Of a stretch of DNA of 35,448 bases, positions 1 through 7,474 are shown piece by piece. A program made the translations under genes and the position numbers. How positions within the stretch are numbered: position 1 is the first letter of the stretch; each line of letters opens with the position of its first letter. The notes beneath the pieces are model-generated. The model was not told the DNA's origin and searched no databases. It worked only from the letters and a program-made list of their open reading frames with translations. This DNA is from Clostridia bacterium (lineage in GTDB: Bacteria > Bacillota > Clostridia > UMGS1810), in contig JAFVUE010000006.1 of NCBI GenBank assembly GCA_017502845.1, positions 1 to 35,448 of the forward strand, given 5' to 3'.

Positions 1-28
1 TCGGATACTTTTTTACAAAAGTACCCGA
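1..28 (-). terminator. Hairpin just downstream of hslO, possible terminator
   Basis: Bases 1-12 pair with 17-28 (TACTTTT with AAAAGTA, then TCGG with CCGA, one A/C mismatch) around a 4-base loop. It lies 9 bases after the hslO stop codon, the usual place for a terminator. The window ends before any T-tract on the minus strand could be seen, so termination is inferred. Confidence 0.4.
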
Positions 29-37
29 TATGTTTTA

Positions 38-928
38 TTATTCTCTTGTGGCTTCATTAAGAAGATTTTCAAGGTCAGTTTTATCAAAATTATAAACCGT
101 ATCACAGAAATGGCAGGTGAGTTCTGCCTTACCGTCTTCCTCGATTATCTTGGTTATCTCTTTCTTACCGAGAGATACTATTGCTCTTTCGACTCTTTCT
201 CTTGAGCAATCGCACCTGTACTCTACTTCTGTCTTTTCAGTTACTTCATACTCTATTCCCTCAAAGAGGATTTCAAGCATATCCTCGGGAGTTTTGCCTT
301 CTCTCATAAGATTTGTAACGGAAGTGATATTGGCAAGATTCTGCTCAAGTTTATCAATATCGCTATCCAACGCATCAGGCATAACCTGAAGAATAAAACC
401 ACCTGCACACTTAATTGACAAATCAACATCAACTAAAACGCCAACGCCAACGGATGATGGTGTCTGCTCGGAAATAGTGAAATACGATGTAAGGTCATCC
501 CCTACTTCGCCGCTTACAAGGTGAACTCTGCCGACATAGGGTTCTTTAAGACCGAAATCACGGATTACTGTTAAATATCCGTCCTTGCCCACAGCACCGC
601 CAACATCAAGTTTACCCATAGCGTTATTTGGCAGGTCTACGAGAGGGTTATCAACATATCCCTTTACATTACCCTCATAATCAGAAACCGCCATAACTCT
701 GCCGATAGGACCGTTACCTGTAAGTTGGAGAGTGATGCTGTCCCCTTTGGATTTGAGCATTGTACCCATCATTGATGCGGCAGTCAAAAGTCGACCAAGA
801 GCCGCAGAAGCAATGGGGTATGTTTTATGCATACGGTGTGCTTCATTTACAAGGTTTGTTGTATCAGCTGCAAAAGCACGGAAAAAGCCGTCTTTTGTTA
901 CGGCACGGATTACATAATCTTTACTCAA
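38..928 (-). CDS. hslO: Hsp33 redox-regulated chaperone
   Basis: Cytosolic holdase chaperone that is switched on by oxidative stress combined with unfolding. The 296-residue length is normal for the family. The C-terminal redox switch is complete: a C-x-C pair at about residues 239/241 and a C-x-x-C pair at about 272/275, the four cysteines that bind zinc when reduced and form disulfides on oxidation. The start is a TTG at 928, with AAGGAAG (936-942) seven bases upstream; no in-frame ATG gives the conserved N-terminus. It follows the decarboxylase operon after a strong hairpin (1000-1030), so it may have its own promoter, though no clear one was found in 929-999. Confidence 0.95.
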   Translation of the reverse strand: MSKDYVIRAVTKDGFFRAFAADTTNLVNEAHRMHKTYPIASAALGRLLTAASMMGTMLKSKGDSITLQLTGNGPIGRVMAVSDYEGNVKGYVDNPLVDLPNNAMGKLDVGGAVGKDGYLTVIRDFGLKEPYVGRVHLVSGEVGDDLTSYFTISEQTPSSVGVGVLVDVDLSIKCAGGFILQVMPDALDSDIDKLEQNLANITSVTNLMREGKTPEDMLEILFEGIEYEVTEKTEVEYRCDCSRERVERAIVSLGKKEITKIIEEDGKAELTCHFCDTVYNFDKTDLENLLNEATRE

Positions 929-999
929 TGTATATCTTCCTTTCGATAAGTATATATATGATCAACCAATTATTTGGGTATTCATATATTTACTTAAAT

Positions 1000-1030
1000 C
1001 GTATGGCGGAAGATAATCTTCCGCCATACG
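1000..1030 (-). terminator. Long perfect hairpin between oadA and hslO
   Basis: CGTATGGCGGAAGAT (1000-1014) is perfectly complementary to 1016-1030, giving a very stable stem of about 14 pairs at the end of the decarboxylase operon. No T-tract follows on either strand, so it is either a weak terminator or an mRNA 3'-end stabiliser or processing site. Confidence 0.5.
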
Positions 1031-1042
1031 TAAAGTATTTAA

Positions 1043-2431
1043 TTAAACTTCCTGAATAGTTACAGAATTGATATCTACCTCTTTTACCTGAGGACCTTTT
1101 CTGTATTCAAAGAACTTTGTAGCAACCTGATCAAAGAGTGCATAAGAAAGCACATCTTCTTCCTGCTGCATATATTCTTTGCACTGTTCCTTGAGTTTAT
1201 CAAGTTCGGGTGCGATATTATCTGCAGGACGGCAGGTAATGGGCTCTTCATCACCGATAATCTTCTTTCTGAAATCGTCAGAAATCGGAACGGGTGTTCT
1301 GCCGTATTCGCCACGAACAATACCTTTTGTTTCCTTGGAAACCATCTTATATCTCTCACCCATAAGAACGTTGAGAACTGCCTGTGTGCCTACAATCTGG
1401 CTTGTAGGTGTAACGAGAGGCAACCAACCGAGGTCTTCACGAACACGAGGGATTTCTTTGAGAACTTCCTCAAATTTATCCTCTGCATTCTGCTGTTTGA
1501 GCTGTGAAACAAGGTTTGAAAGCATACCGCCGGGAACCTGATATTTAAGTGTGTTAATATCAACACCCAGTACTTTTGTACTCATAAGACCGCTCTCAAG
1601 TGATTTCTCACGCAAGGGTCTGAAGTAATCTGCGATTTCTGTAAGAGCATCAATATCAATGCCTGTATCGTACTCTGTACCCTCAAGTGCCTTTACAAGG
1701 GGCTCTGTTGCGGGTTGACTTGTACCCATTGCCAGAGGAGACATTGCACAGTCAACTACATCAACACCTGCTTCAATTGCCTTAAGATATGTCATAGAAG
1801 CAACACCGCTTGTGTAGTGTGTGTGAAGCTGAATCGGAACTTTAACTTCTTTCTTAAGTTCTTTAACGAGTTTCTCTGCCTCATAAGGAATGAGAAGACC
1901 TGCCATATCTTTGATACAGATTGAATCTGCACCGCAGTTTTCGTATTCTTTTGCAAGTTTTACAAAGAAGGGAATATCATGAACAGGGCTGATTGTATAA
2001 GAAATAGCCGCCTGAACATGTCCACCCTCTTTTTTAGTAGCATTGATTGCTGTCTGCAAATTGCGGACATCATTAAGAGCATCGAAAATTCTGATGATAT
2101 TGATACCGTTTGCGATTGATTTCTGTACGAAATATTCAACTACGTCATCTGCATAGTGACGGTAACCGAGAATATTCTGTCCACGGAAAAGCATCTGCAA
2201 AGGAGTTTTCTTTGCTTTGTCCTTAATCTGTCTTAATCTGTCCCAGGGATCTTCATTGAGGAAACGGAGGCAGGAGTCAAATGTTGCACCGCCCCATGCT
2301 TCCAATGAATGATAACCCACTTTATCCATTTTTTCTATAATGGGAAGCATCTCTGCTGTGGTCATACGAGTTGCGATAAGCGACTGATGAGCATCACGCA
2401 GGACTGTTTCTGTAATACCTACTTTAGCCAT
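1043..2431 (-). CDS. oadA: Oxaloacetate decarboxylase alpha subunit (carboxyltransferase)
   Basis: Transfers a carboxyl group from oxaloacetate to protein-bound biotin, the first step of the sodium-pumping decarboxylase; homologous to the carboxyltransferase domain of pyruvate carboxylase. Visible motifs are RDAHQS at 12-17, the IKDMAG segment holding the carbamylated lysine at 173-178, and the metal-binding HTH at 203-205. At 462 residues it lacks the C-terminal biotinyl domain found in the roughly 590-residue Klebsiella OadA; here biotin is carried by a separate protein (3743-4102). The ATG has an AGGAGG site seven bases upstream. It is the last gene of the gamma-carrier-beta-alpha operon. 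The physiological substrate could also be another 2-oxo or malonyl-type acid, but the alpha sequence favours oxaloacetate. Confidence 0.92.
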   Translation of the reverse strand: MAKVGITETVLRDAHQSLIATRMTTAEMLPIIEKMDKVGYHSLEAWGGATFDSCLRFLNEDPWDRLRQIKDKAKKTPLQMLFRGQNILGYRHYADDVVEYFVQKSIANGINIIRIFDALNDVRNLQTAINATKKEGGHVQAAISYTISPVHDIPFFVKLAKEYENCGADSICIKDMAGLLIPYEAEKLVKELKKEVKVPIQLHTHYTSGVASMTYLKAIEAGVDVVDCAMSPLAMGTSQPATEPLVKALEGTEYDTGIDIDALTEIADYFRPLREKSLESGLMSTKVLGVDINTLKYQVPGGMLSNLVSQLKQQNAEDKFEEVLKEIPRVREDLGWLPLVTPTSQIVGTQAVLNVLMGERYKMVSKETKGIVRGEYGRTPVPISDDFRKKIIGDEEPITCRPADNIAPELDKLKEQCKEYMQQEEDVLSYALFDQVATKFFEYRKGPQVKEVDINSVTIQEV

Positions 2432-2452
2432 ATTATATACCTCCTATTATAC

Positions 2453-3724
2453 TTAGCACATTGACAGGAATACACCTGCTGCAACGGCTGAACCGATAAC
2501 ACCTGCAACGTTGGGACCCATAGCGTGCATGAGCAGGAAGTTTGCAGGGTTCTCTTTCTGACCCACCATCTGTGATACACGGGCAGCCATAGGAACGGCT
2601 GATACACCGGCAGAACCGATAAGGGGATTGATCTTACCCTTGGTGAGTTTGCACATGATTTTACCGAAGATCACACCGCCTGCAGTAGAAATGCAGAATG
2701 CTACAAGACCAAGAACGATGATCATAATTGTTTCAAATCTGAGGAACGATGCCGCAGTAGCAGTAGCGCCAACAGAAAGGCCCAAGAAAATTGTAATAAT
2801 ATTCATAAGCTCGTTCTGTGCTGTTTTGCTGATACGGTCAACAACGCCACATTCTTTTGCAAGGTTACCGAGCATAAGCATACCAACAAGGACTGCTGCA
2901 GAGGGAAGAATCAGGGAAACTACTATAGTAACCAGAATAGGGAATATAATCTTCTCTGTCTTGCTTACGGGACGAAGCTGCTCCATAACAATCATACGCT
3001 CTTTCTTGGTTGTGAGGGCTTTCATAATCGGGGGCTGAATAATCGGAATCAGCGCCATATATGAGTAAGCCGCAACTGCGATAGCAGAGAGCAAGTGAGG
3101 AGCAAGGGTTTTTGTTACAAAAATAGCTGTGGGGCCGTCTGCACCACCGATAATACCGATTGAGCCCGCTTCTTTGAGACCGAAAGTGCATATTTCCGGG
3201 AATGCAGTACCGAGAAGAAGTGCACCGAAGAATGTTACAAATACACCGATCTGCGCTGCTGCACCGAGAAGAAGACTCTTGGGGTTAGAGATAAGGGGTG
3301 AAAAGTCTGTCATAGCACCTACGCCAAGGAAAATAAGAGGCGGATAGATACCAAGCTTAACACCTAAGTACAAATAGTCAATAAGACCACCGTCTTTGAA
3401 AAATTCCATATTTTCTCCGGTGGTTGCTGATACGGCTGTAAAATTAAGCTGACCGTTAGCAAAAAATTCGCTGTGATACAAACCGCCAAACGGCATATTT
3501 GCAATCAGCATACCAAACGCGATAGGAAGAAGGAGCAATGGCTCAAACTTCTTAGCAATCGCAAGATACAAAAGGACACAGGCAATAGCAATCATAATGA
3601 TTGTTCCAAGACCGCCGGAAATACCGCCGTTAAAATTCAAAAAATTGGCATTGAATATATCAGCAAATCCGGTAGATGCGAGAAAATCGCCGACGCCTTT
3701 AACAAATGTTTCCCACATTGTCAT
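2453..3724 (-). CDS. oadB: Na+-translocating decarboxylase beta subunit
   Basis: Polytopic membrane subunit that releases CO2 from carboxybiotin and couples this to export of sodium ions. The 423 residues are mostly hydrophobic helices, and the family signature GGADGPTAIF is present near the middle, including the aspartate needed for Na+ transport. The family is shared by oxaloacetate, methylmalonyl-CoA and glutaconyl-CoA decarboxylases, so this subunit alone does not set the substrate; the neighbouring OadA does. The start at 3724 has GGTG seven bases upstream; a second in-frame ATG lies two codons in. It sits 21 bases upstream of oadA. Confidence 0.93.
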   Translation of the reverse strand: MTMWETFVKGVGDFLASTGFADIFNANFLNFNGGISGGLGTIIMIAIACVLLYLAIAKKFEPLLLLPIAFGMLIANMPFGGLYHSEFFANGQLNFTAVSATTGENMEFFKDGGLIDYLYLGVKLGIYPPLIFLGVGAMTDFSPLISNPKSLLLGAAAQIGVFVTFFGALLLGTAFPEICTFGLKEAGSIGIIGGADGPTAIFVTKTLAPHLLSAIAVAAYSYMALIPIIQPPIMKALTTKKERMIVMEQLRPVSKTEKIIFPILVTIVVSLILPSAAVLVGMLMLGNLAKECGVVDRISKTAQNELMNIITIFLGLSVGATATAASFLRFETIMIIVLGLVAFCISTAGGVIFGKIMCKLTKGKINPLIGSAGVSAVPMAARVSQMVGQKENPANFLLMHAMGPNVAGVIGSAVAAGVFLSMC

Positions 3725-3742
3725 TATTTATTCACCGCCTAA

Positions 3743-4102
3743 TCAGTTAATAGAGATAAGTGCGTCACCTGTGTTTACAGAAGCGCCTTTAGAAGTATTT
3801 ACTGCAGCAACAGTACCTGCTTTGGGAGCCATGATTTCATTTTCCATCTTCATTGCTTCGAGAATGCAGAGTACATCACCTTCTGCTACTGTGTCACCAA
3901 CTTTAACTTTAACGTCCATGATGTTGCCGGGCATGGGAGCAGAAACAACTGTTGCGCCTGCAGGTGCTGCCGCGGGAGCAGGTGCTGCCGCAGGAACTGC
4001 TGCGGGTGCGGGTGTTACTGCAGGTGCAGGAGCTGCGCCGCCTACTTCTTCAACCTCTACTTCGTAGAGTGTGCCGTTCACATTAATATTAAACTTTCTC
4101 AT
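3743..4102 (-). CDS. Biotin carboxyl carrier protein of the decarboxylase
   Basis: Small carrier whose biotinylated lysine shuttles CO2 between the alpha and beta subunits. The 119 residues comprise a short N-terminal region, an Ala/Pro-rich flexible linker (about 23-50), and a biotinyl domain with the EAMKMEN motif, the biotinylated lysine being residue 85. I chose the ATG at 4102 over an upstream in-frame ATG at 4126, because AAAGGA lies about eight bases before it and the upstream residues (KRERKII) are not family-like. It is the equivalent of GcdC/MmdC and replaces the biotin domain missing from this OadA. Confidence 0.93.
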   Translation of the reverse strand: MRKFNINVNGTLYEVEVEEVGGAAPAPAVTPAPAAVPAAAPAPAAAPAGATVVSAPMPGNIMDVKVKVGDTVAEGDVLCILEAMKMENEIMAPKAGTVAAVNTSKGASVNTGDALISIN

Positions 4103-4140
4103 GATAATTTTCCTTTCTCGTTTCAAGATTCAATACGTGA

Positions 4141-4518
4141 TTACTTAACTTTCTTATAAGATTTTACTCTCAAGTTTGTTACACCGGTATATCCGGCTAC
4201 GGCACCATTCAAAAGTGCTACGAGCTCATTCTCATCCTGAGGAGCGCTTTTTGCGATCTTCTTGGGAGTGCTCATCTTACGTGAACTCTGCTTATTGTTA
4301 CTATTAAGTGAGTTCTGTGCGGGTGCAGATGCTGCCGCAGGAGCATCCTTGGCAGGTCTTGCAAAAATTACTTTCATAACAGCAAGTATAGCCCACAGAA
4401 TTATAAGTACCGCAAATACTGTACCTACACCGAGGATGAAAATAGTTACTGCTCGAGCCCAGTCCACCGGCTGATTTGCTACTGTTTGTAATGCATTTTC
4501 TACTGTGCTTTCTGGCAT
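4141..4518 (-). CDS. OadG-family gamma/delta subunit
   Basis: Small single-pass membrane protein of 125 residues, matching the gamma (OadG) or delta subunits that assemble sodium-pump decarboxylases. It has one hydrophobic helix at about 22-48, then an Ala/Pro and Ser/Asn-rich linker, then a C-terminal region (ENELVALLNGAVAGY...) similar to delta chains of the methylmalonyl/glutaconyl enzymes, which hold the biotin carrier to the membrane part. ATG at 4518 with GTGGTG upstream. First gene of the operon; no convincing sigma-A promoter was found in 4519-4692. Such short subunits diverge fast, so the call rests partly on position. Confidence 0.8.
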   Translation of the reverse strand: MPESTVENALQTVANQPVDWARAVTIFILGVGTVFAVLIILWAILAVMKVIFARPAKDAPAAASAPAQNSLNSNNKQSSRKMSTPKKIAKSAPQDENELVALLNGAVAGYTGVTNLRVKSYKKVK

Positions 4519-4583
4519 GTTGTTTCACCACGCTTTCGATAAAATAGTGTTCGTCCTAAATCGGACATTCATAAATTTAACAC

Positions 4584-4635
4584 GCAGAAAAGATTTGTTT
4601 TTTGATATATTATCAAAAACAAATCCAAATTCTGC
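4584..4635. other. Long A/T-rich hairpin between two minus-strand operons
   Basis: GCAGAA (4584-4589) pairs with TTCTGC (4630-4635), and inside it GATTTGTTTTTTGATA pairs with TATCAAAAACAAATC with a single bulge, making one near-continuous stem of over 20 pairs. It lies downstream of the lysA-to-GNAT operon and upstream of the decarboxylase operon. It may terminate the former or act in the leader of the latter. The rest of 4519-4692 shows only a small GTCC/GGAC hairpin (about 4552-4565) and T-rich tracts. Confidence 0.5.
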
Positions 4636-4692
4636 CTTATTCTAATAGTTCGACATAAACTCTTTTTTTCCTCTTTTTTTCTTGAGAAATAT

Positions 4693-5076
4693 TTAACAAT
4701 GTTTTTCGAAATATCCTGTGAGATTTATACAAAAACACGATCCTTTTACTGCTTTTTTGGTTTCCCACTCTTCATTTGCCGTCTCAAAGCCCAATCTCTT
4801 AAGCATTACCGGCTTGTCCAGAGCGCAAATTACGTCATAAACACTTCTGCGTTCGATATAGTTAAGCAGGGATTTGAAGATGCCGTGTTCCAGAGATTCC
4901 ATACCCTCAGCAGTTTCAACCGCAATTATCTCCGCATAGTCATCATACATTGCAACTGCACCGTAACCGAGATATTCTTCTCCGTCCTTTGCTGTAAATA
5001 CCACCACATTATTATCAAAAGCACCGTCAATAAGAGGGCATTTTGTATATTCGTTATCAGGAAGTATGGTTATCAT
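4693..5076 (-). CDS. Small GNAT-like protein, function unknown
   Basis: Protein of 127 residues, not recognised with certainty. The pattern resembles a short, diverged GNAT acetyltransferase: a strand pair around GYGAVAMYDDYAEIIAVET, a helix with EHGIFKSLLNYIE, and a late LKRLGFE segment like the end of many GNAT domains. The usual acetyl-CoA loop (Q/RxxGxG/A) is not clear, so catalysis is uncertain. Its ATG is one base before the rluB stop (ATGATATGA arrangement), with GAGGAAAC upstream, so it is translationally coupled to rluB and is last in the operon. Confidence 0.6.
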   Translation of the reverse strand: MITILPDNEYTKCPLIDGAFDNNVVVFTAKDGEEYLGYGAVAMYDDYAEIIAVETAEGMESLEHGIFKSLLNYIERRSVYDVICALDKPVMLKRLGFETANEEWETKKAVKGSCFCINLTGYFEKHC

Positions 5077-5077
5077 A

Positions 5078-5797
5078 TCAGTTTCCTCTCAATCCTTTTA
5101 TTTCTCTTTCTGTAAGTTCTCTCCATCTGCCTACTTTAAGATTTCCAAGTTTTACTCTACCGATAGAAACACGTTTGAGTTTCACAACCTTATGTCCTAC
5201 CGCCTCGAACATTCTGCGGACCTGACGATTTTTGCCCTCGTGGATAACAATCTGTATGACAGATCTGCCCTCACGTTCTTCAATTACATCAAGTTTTGCA
5301 GGAGATGTGATGAAACCATCAATATCAACACCACGGCAAAGGGCAACTATCTGCTCCTCTGTAAGGATGCCACGGATAACCGCCTCATAGGTTTTATCAA
5401 TATTATGCTTGGGATGGGTAACGGCATATGTAAAATCGCCGTCATTGGTTAAAAATATAAGTCCCTCTGTATCATAATCAAGTCTGCCCACCGGATAGAG
5501 ACGCTCATCAAAATCGTCCTTAACAAGGTCCACAACAGTTTTTCTGCCACGATCATCGGAAGCAGAACTTAAAACACCTGTAGGTTTGTTTAAGGCGATA
5601 TATATTTTATTCTCTGTATATGACACAGGTTTTCCGTCAAATGTAACCTTATCACAAGGACCTACTTTAGTGCCGAGTTCACGGATAATTGTACCGTTTA
5701 CCCCTACTCTGCCGTCTGTGATAAGTTTCTCCGCACTGCGGCGTGAGGCAACTCCGCAAAGCGCAAGGTATTTCTGCAATCGCATTTTATCTTCCAT
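5078..5797 (-). CDS. rluB: Pseudouridine synthase, RluB/RsuA family
   Basis: Converts a uridine to pseudouridine in rRNA, in RluB a site in 23S rRNA helix 89/90. An N-terminal S4 RNA-binding domain (RLQKYLALCGVASRRSAEKLI) precedes the catalytic domain with GRLDYDTEGL, which holds the catalytic aspartate, and LNKPTGVLSS. Length is about 239 residues, typical. Start choice is open: a GTG at 5806, ATG at 5797 (AGGA about ten bases upstream, chosen) and ATG at 5785, which matches the family N-terminus best. It lies close behind the carboxypeptidase gene, as rluB lies near dacB in Bacillus (established knowledge). Confidence 0.92.
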   Translation of the reverse strand: MEDKMRLQKYLALCGVASRRSAEKLITDGRVGVNGTIIRELGTKVGPCDKVTFDGKPVSYTENKIYIALNKPTGVLSSASDDRGRKTVVDLVKDDFDERLYPVGRLDYDTEGLIFLTNDGDFTYAVTHPKHNIDKTYEAVIRGILTEEQIVALCRGVDIDGFITSPAKLDVIEEREGRSVIQIVIHEGKNRQVRRMFEAVGHKVVKLKRVSIGRVKLGNLKVGRWRELTEREIKGLRGN

Positions 5798-5809
5798 TGT
5801 ATACACATC

Positions 5810-6949
5810 CTAACATATGGGTCTGCCGAGTGCGACAAGCGCCATTAAAATTTTCTTCATACTTGTAAAAAAGTTTTTCGGCTCTACATAAGATGCACTT
5901 CCACAAGAAACCGCATCAACGGTTTTTATAAGAGAGCCGTTATAATAAATATCCACTTTGCCAATCTTCTGATCAAAACCTACGGGAGCATCAAGTTGAC
6001 GTGGGATATCAAACTTCATTTCAATTTTCGGGGTTGTTCCGTTTGGCACAGGAAGAGAAAAACCTTCCGCAGCGCAAAGACGAACGGAATCAACATTGCC
6101 GTTTACCACGGGAACTGTGCAGAGGTAATCATCTGCAGAAATAACAGTTTTATTCTCATAATTGGCAAAAGCATAGTCCAGCATAGCCATATGGTCATTC
6201 CAGTCATTGGGGGCGTTCAAGGTAACGGCTATAACCTGATAACCCTCCCTCGTTGCAGAGGACACAAGGCATCTGCCTGATTTCTTTGTAAAGCCGGTCT
6301 TAACCCCGTCGCATCCCTCATACATATTAAGAAGTTTATTATGGTTATTAAGGGTTCGGGGATAGTCCCTGCCCTGCCACGGCACTTTTGCAGTCTTTGA
6401 TGACACAATTTCAGCAAATTCAGGGAGAGACATACCATAGCGTGTAATCATTGCAAGGTCATAGGCAGTTGTATAATGATTGTCATCATCAAGGCCGTTG
6501 GGATTTGCAAAACAGGTATCTTTCGCGCCGATTTTCTTTGCAGTTTCATTCATGAGATTGGCAAATTCATCAACCCCGCCCGATATATGAACAGCAATCG
6601 CAACGGCGGCATCATTACCTGACGAAAGCATCAAACCATAAAGCAAATCACGGAGTGTCAGTTCTTCACCATGACCAAGATACATAGATGAACCCTCTAC
6701 GCCTACTGCAGATGGATGCACCTTAACCATTCCGTCAAGATCGCCATTCTCAATAGCACAGATGGCAGTCATTATCTTGGTTGTACTCGCCATCGGCATA
6801 GTGGTATAAGCGCTCTTCTCATACACTACATCCCCCGTAACGGTGTTGATGACTACGGCGCTATGGGCGGAAAGTCCCAAAGCAAAACCATCAACCGGGA
6901 GTAGAAAAGCGAGTACCGTTATGATTATTAAAGTAAATCTGAATCTCAA
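5810..6949 (-). CDS. D-alanyl-D-alanine carboxypeptidase (DacF/DacB family)
   Basis: Low-molecular-weight penicillin-binding protein that trims the terminal D-Ala of peptidoglycan stem peptides. The start codon at 6949 is followed by a hydrophobic signal peptide (FTLIIITVLAFLLPVDGFA). All three active-site motifs of peptidase family S11 are present: STTK (about 55-58), SGN (about 110-112) and KTG (about 217-219), followed by the C-terminal all-beta domain. The TTG at 6949 is chosen because AGGTGA lies five bases before it; a GTG at 6958 falls inside that site. Position beside ytfJ, scpAB and rluB suggests a role like sporulation DacB, but vegetative action is equally possible. A hairpin (6952-6992) covers its ribosome binding site. 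Confidence 0.93.
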   Translation of the reverse strand: MRFRFTLIIITVLAFLLPVDGFALGLSAHSAVVINTVTGDVVYEKSAYTTMPMASTTKIMTAICAIENGDLDGMVKVHPSAVGVEGSSMYLGHGEELTLRDLLYGLMLSSGNDAAVAIAVHISGGVDEFANLMNETAKKIGAKDTCFANPNGLDDDNHYTTAYDLAMITRYGMSLPEFAEIVSSKTAKVPWQGRDYPRTLNNHNKLLNMYEGCDGVKTGFTKKSGRCLVSSATREGYQVIAVTLNAPNDWNDHMAMLDYAFANYENKTVISADDYLCTVPVVNGNVDSVRLCAAEGFSLPVPNGTTPKIEMKFDIPRQLDAPVGFDQKIGKVDIYYNGSLIKTVDAVSCGSASYVEPKNFFTSMKKILMALVALGRPIC

Positions 6950-6951
6950 AA

Positions 6952-6992
6952 AAATCACCTACCATTATTAAAATATAGTAGGCAGGTGATTT
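6952..6992 (-). promoter_or_regulatory. Hairpin with T-run over the carboxypeptidase start
   Basis: Read on the minus strand, AAATCACC and TAC (with a GCC bulge between) pair with GTAGGTGATTT, and a run of seven T follows. This has the form of an intrinsic terminator between ytfJ and the carboxypeptidase gene, but its 3' arm also contains that gene's ribosome binding site (GGTAGGTGA). It could attenuate transcription, hide the site from ribosomes, or both. Confidence 0.55.
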
Positions 6993-7007
6993 ATTTATTA
7001 CATTATA

Positions 7008-7436
7008 TTACTCCTCGGAAATGATAATGGTTTCTTCGGATTTCTTCTCTTTTTTGTCAAAGACACCAGCAATAAGGTCATTGAATTTACTGAGCGCCTC
7101 AGGAACCATTTCAACCACTCTGTCAAGGGTAGAGAGTGTGTTGGTTATTGGCATAACTCTTATATTATCATTATGAATCACAAGAAATGCAACGGGTTTA
7201 ACTGTGGCGCCGCCACCTGTTCCGCCACCAAAGAGATAATCCTTAGTACTTTTGGTTTCAGGGGAAGCATTAAATTCACATCCACCAGCTCCGAAACCAA
7301 AGCTTACTCTTGAAATAGGAATAATTGTTGTGCCGTCTCCTGTAGTAACAGGATCGCCTACGATGGTATTAACATCCACCATCCCTTTAATATTTTCCAT
7401 TGCTACGCCGATAAGCCCTTCAATAGGTGTTGACAT
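7008..7436 (-). CDS. ytfJ: YtfJ/GerW family sporulation protein
   Basis: Small spore-associated protein; in Bacillus, GerW is needed for normal germination through the SleB pathway, and its molecular role is unclear. The 142 residues show the family pattern: N-terminal IEGLIGVAMENIKGMVDVNTIVGDP, then IIPISRVSFGFGAGG, a glycine-rich FGGGTGGGATVKPVAFLV segment, and a C-terminal charged tail. ATG at 7436 with AAAGGATGA upstream. It lies between a DUF2953 gene and the carboxypeptidase, an arrangement common in Clostridia. Its presence is one of the best signs that the host makes spores. Confidence 0.92.
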   Translation of the reverse strand: MSTPIEGLIGVAMENIKGMVDVNTIVGDPVTTGDGTTIIPISRVSFGFGAGGCEFNASPETKSTKDYLFGGGTGGGATVKPVAFLVIHNDNIRVMPITNTLSTLDRVVEMVPEALSKFNDLIAGVFDKKEKKSEETIIISEE

Positions 7437-7474
7437 TAAAAATCATCCTTTCCGAATTTGATTTATCTTTTTAG

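Noticed and set aside
3950-4040. GCAGGTGC-type repeats that resemble a tandem repeat
   Set aside because: They are codons of the Ala/Pro-rich linker of the biotin carrier protein, normal for this family.
3597-4067. 156-residue plus-strand ORF rich in Ala/Gly/Thr
   Set aside because: It is the shadow of the Ala/Pro linker of the biotin carrier gene on the other strand; the low-complexity composition comes from that repeat-like linker.
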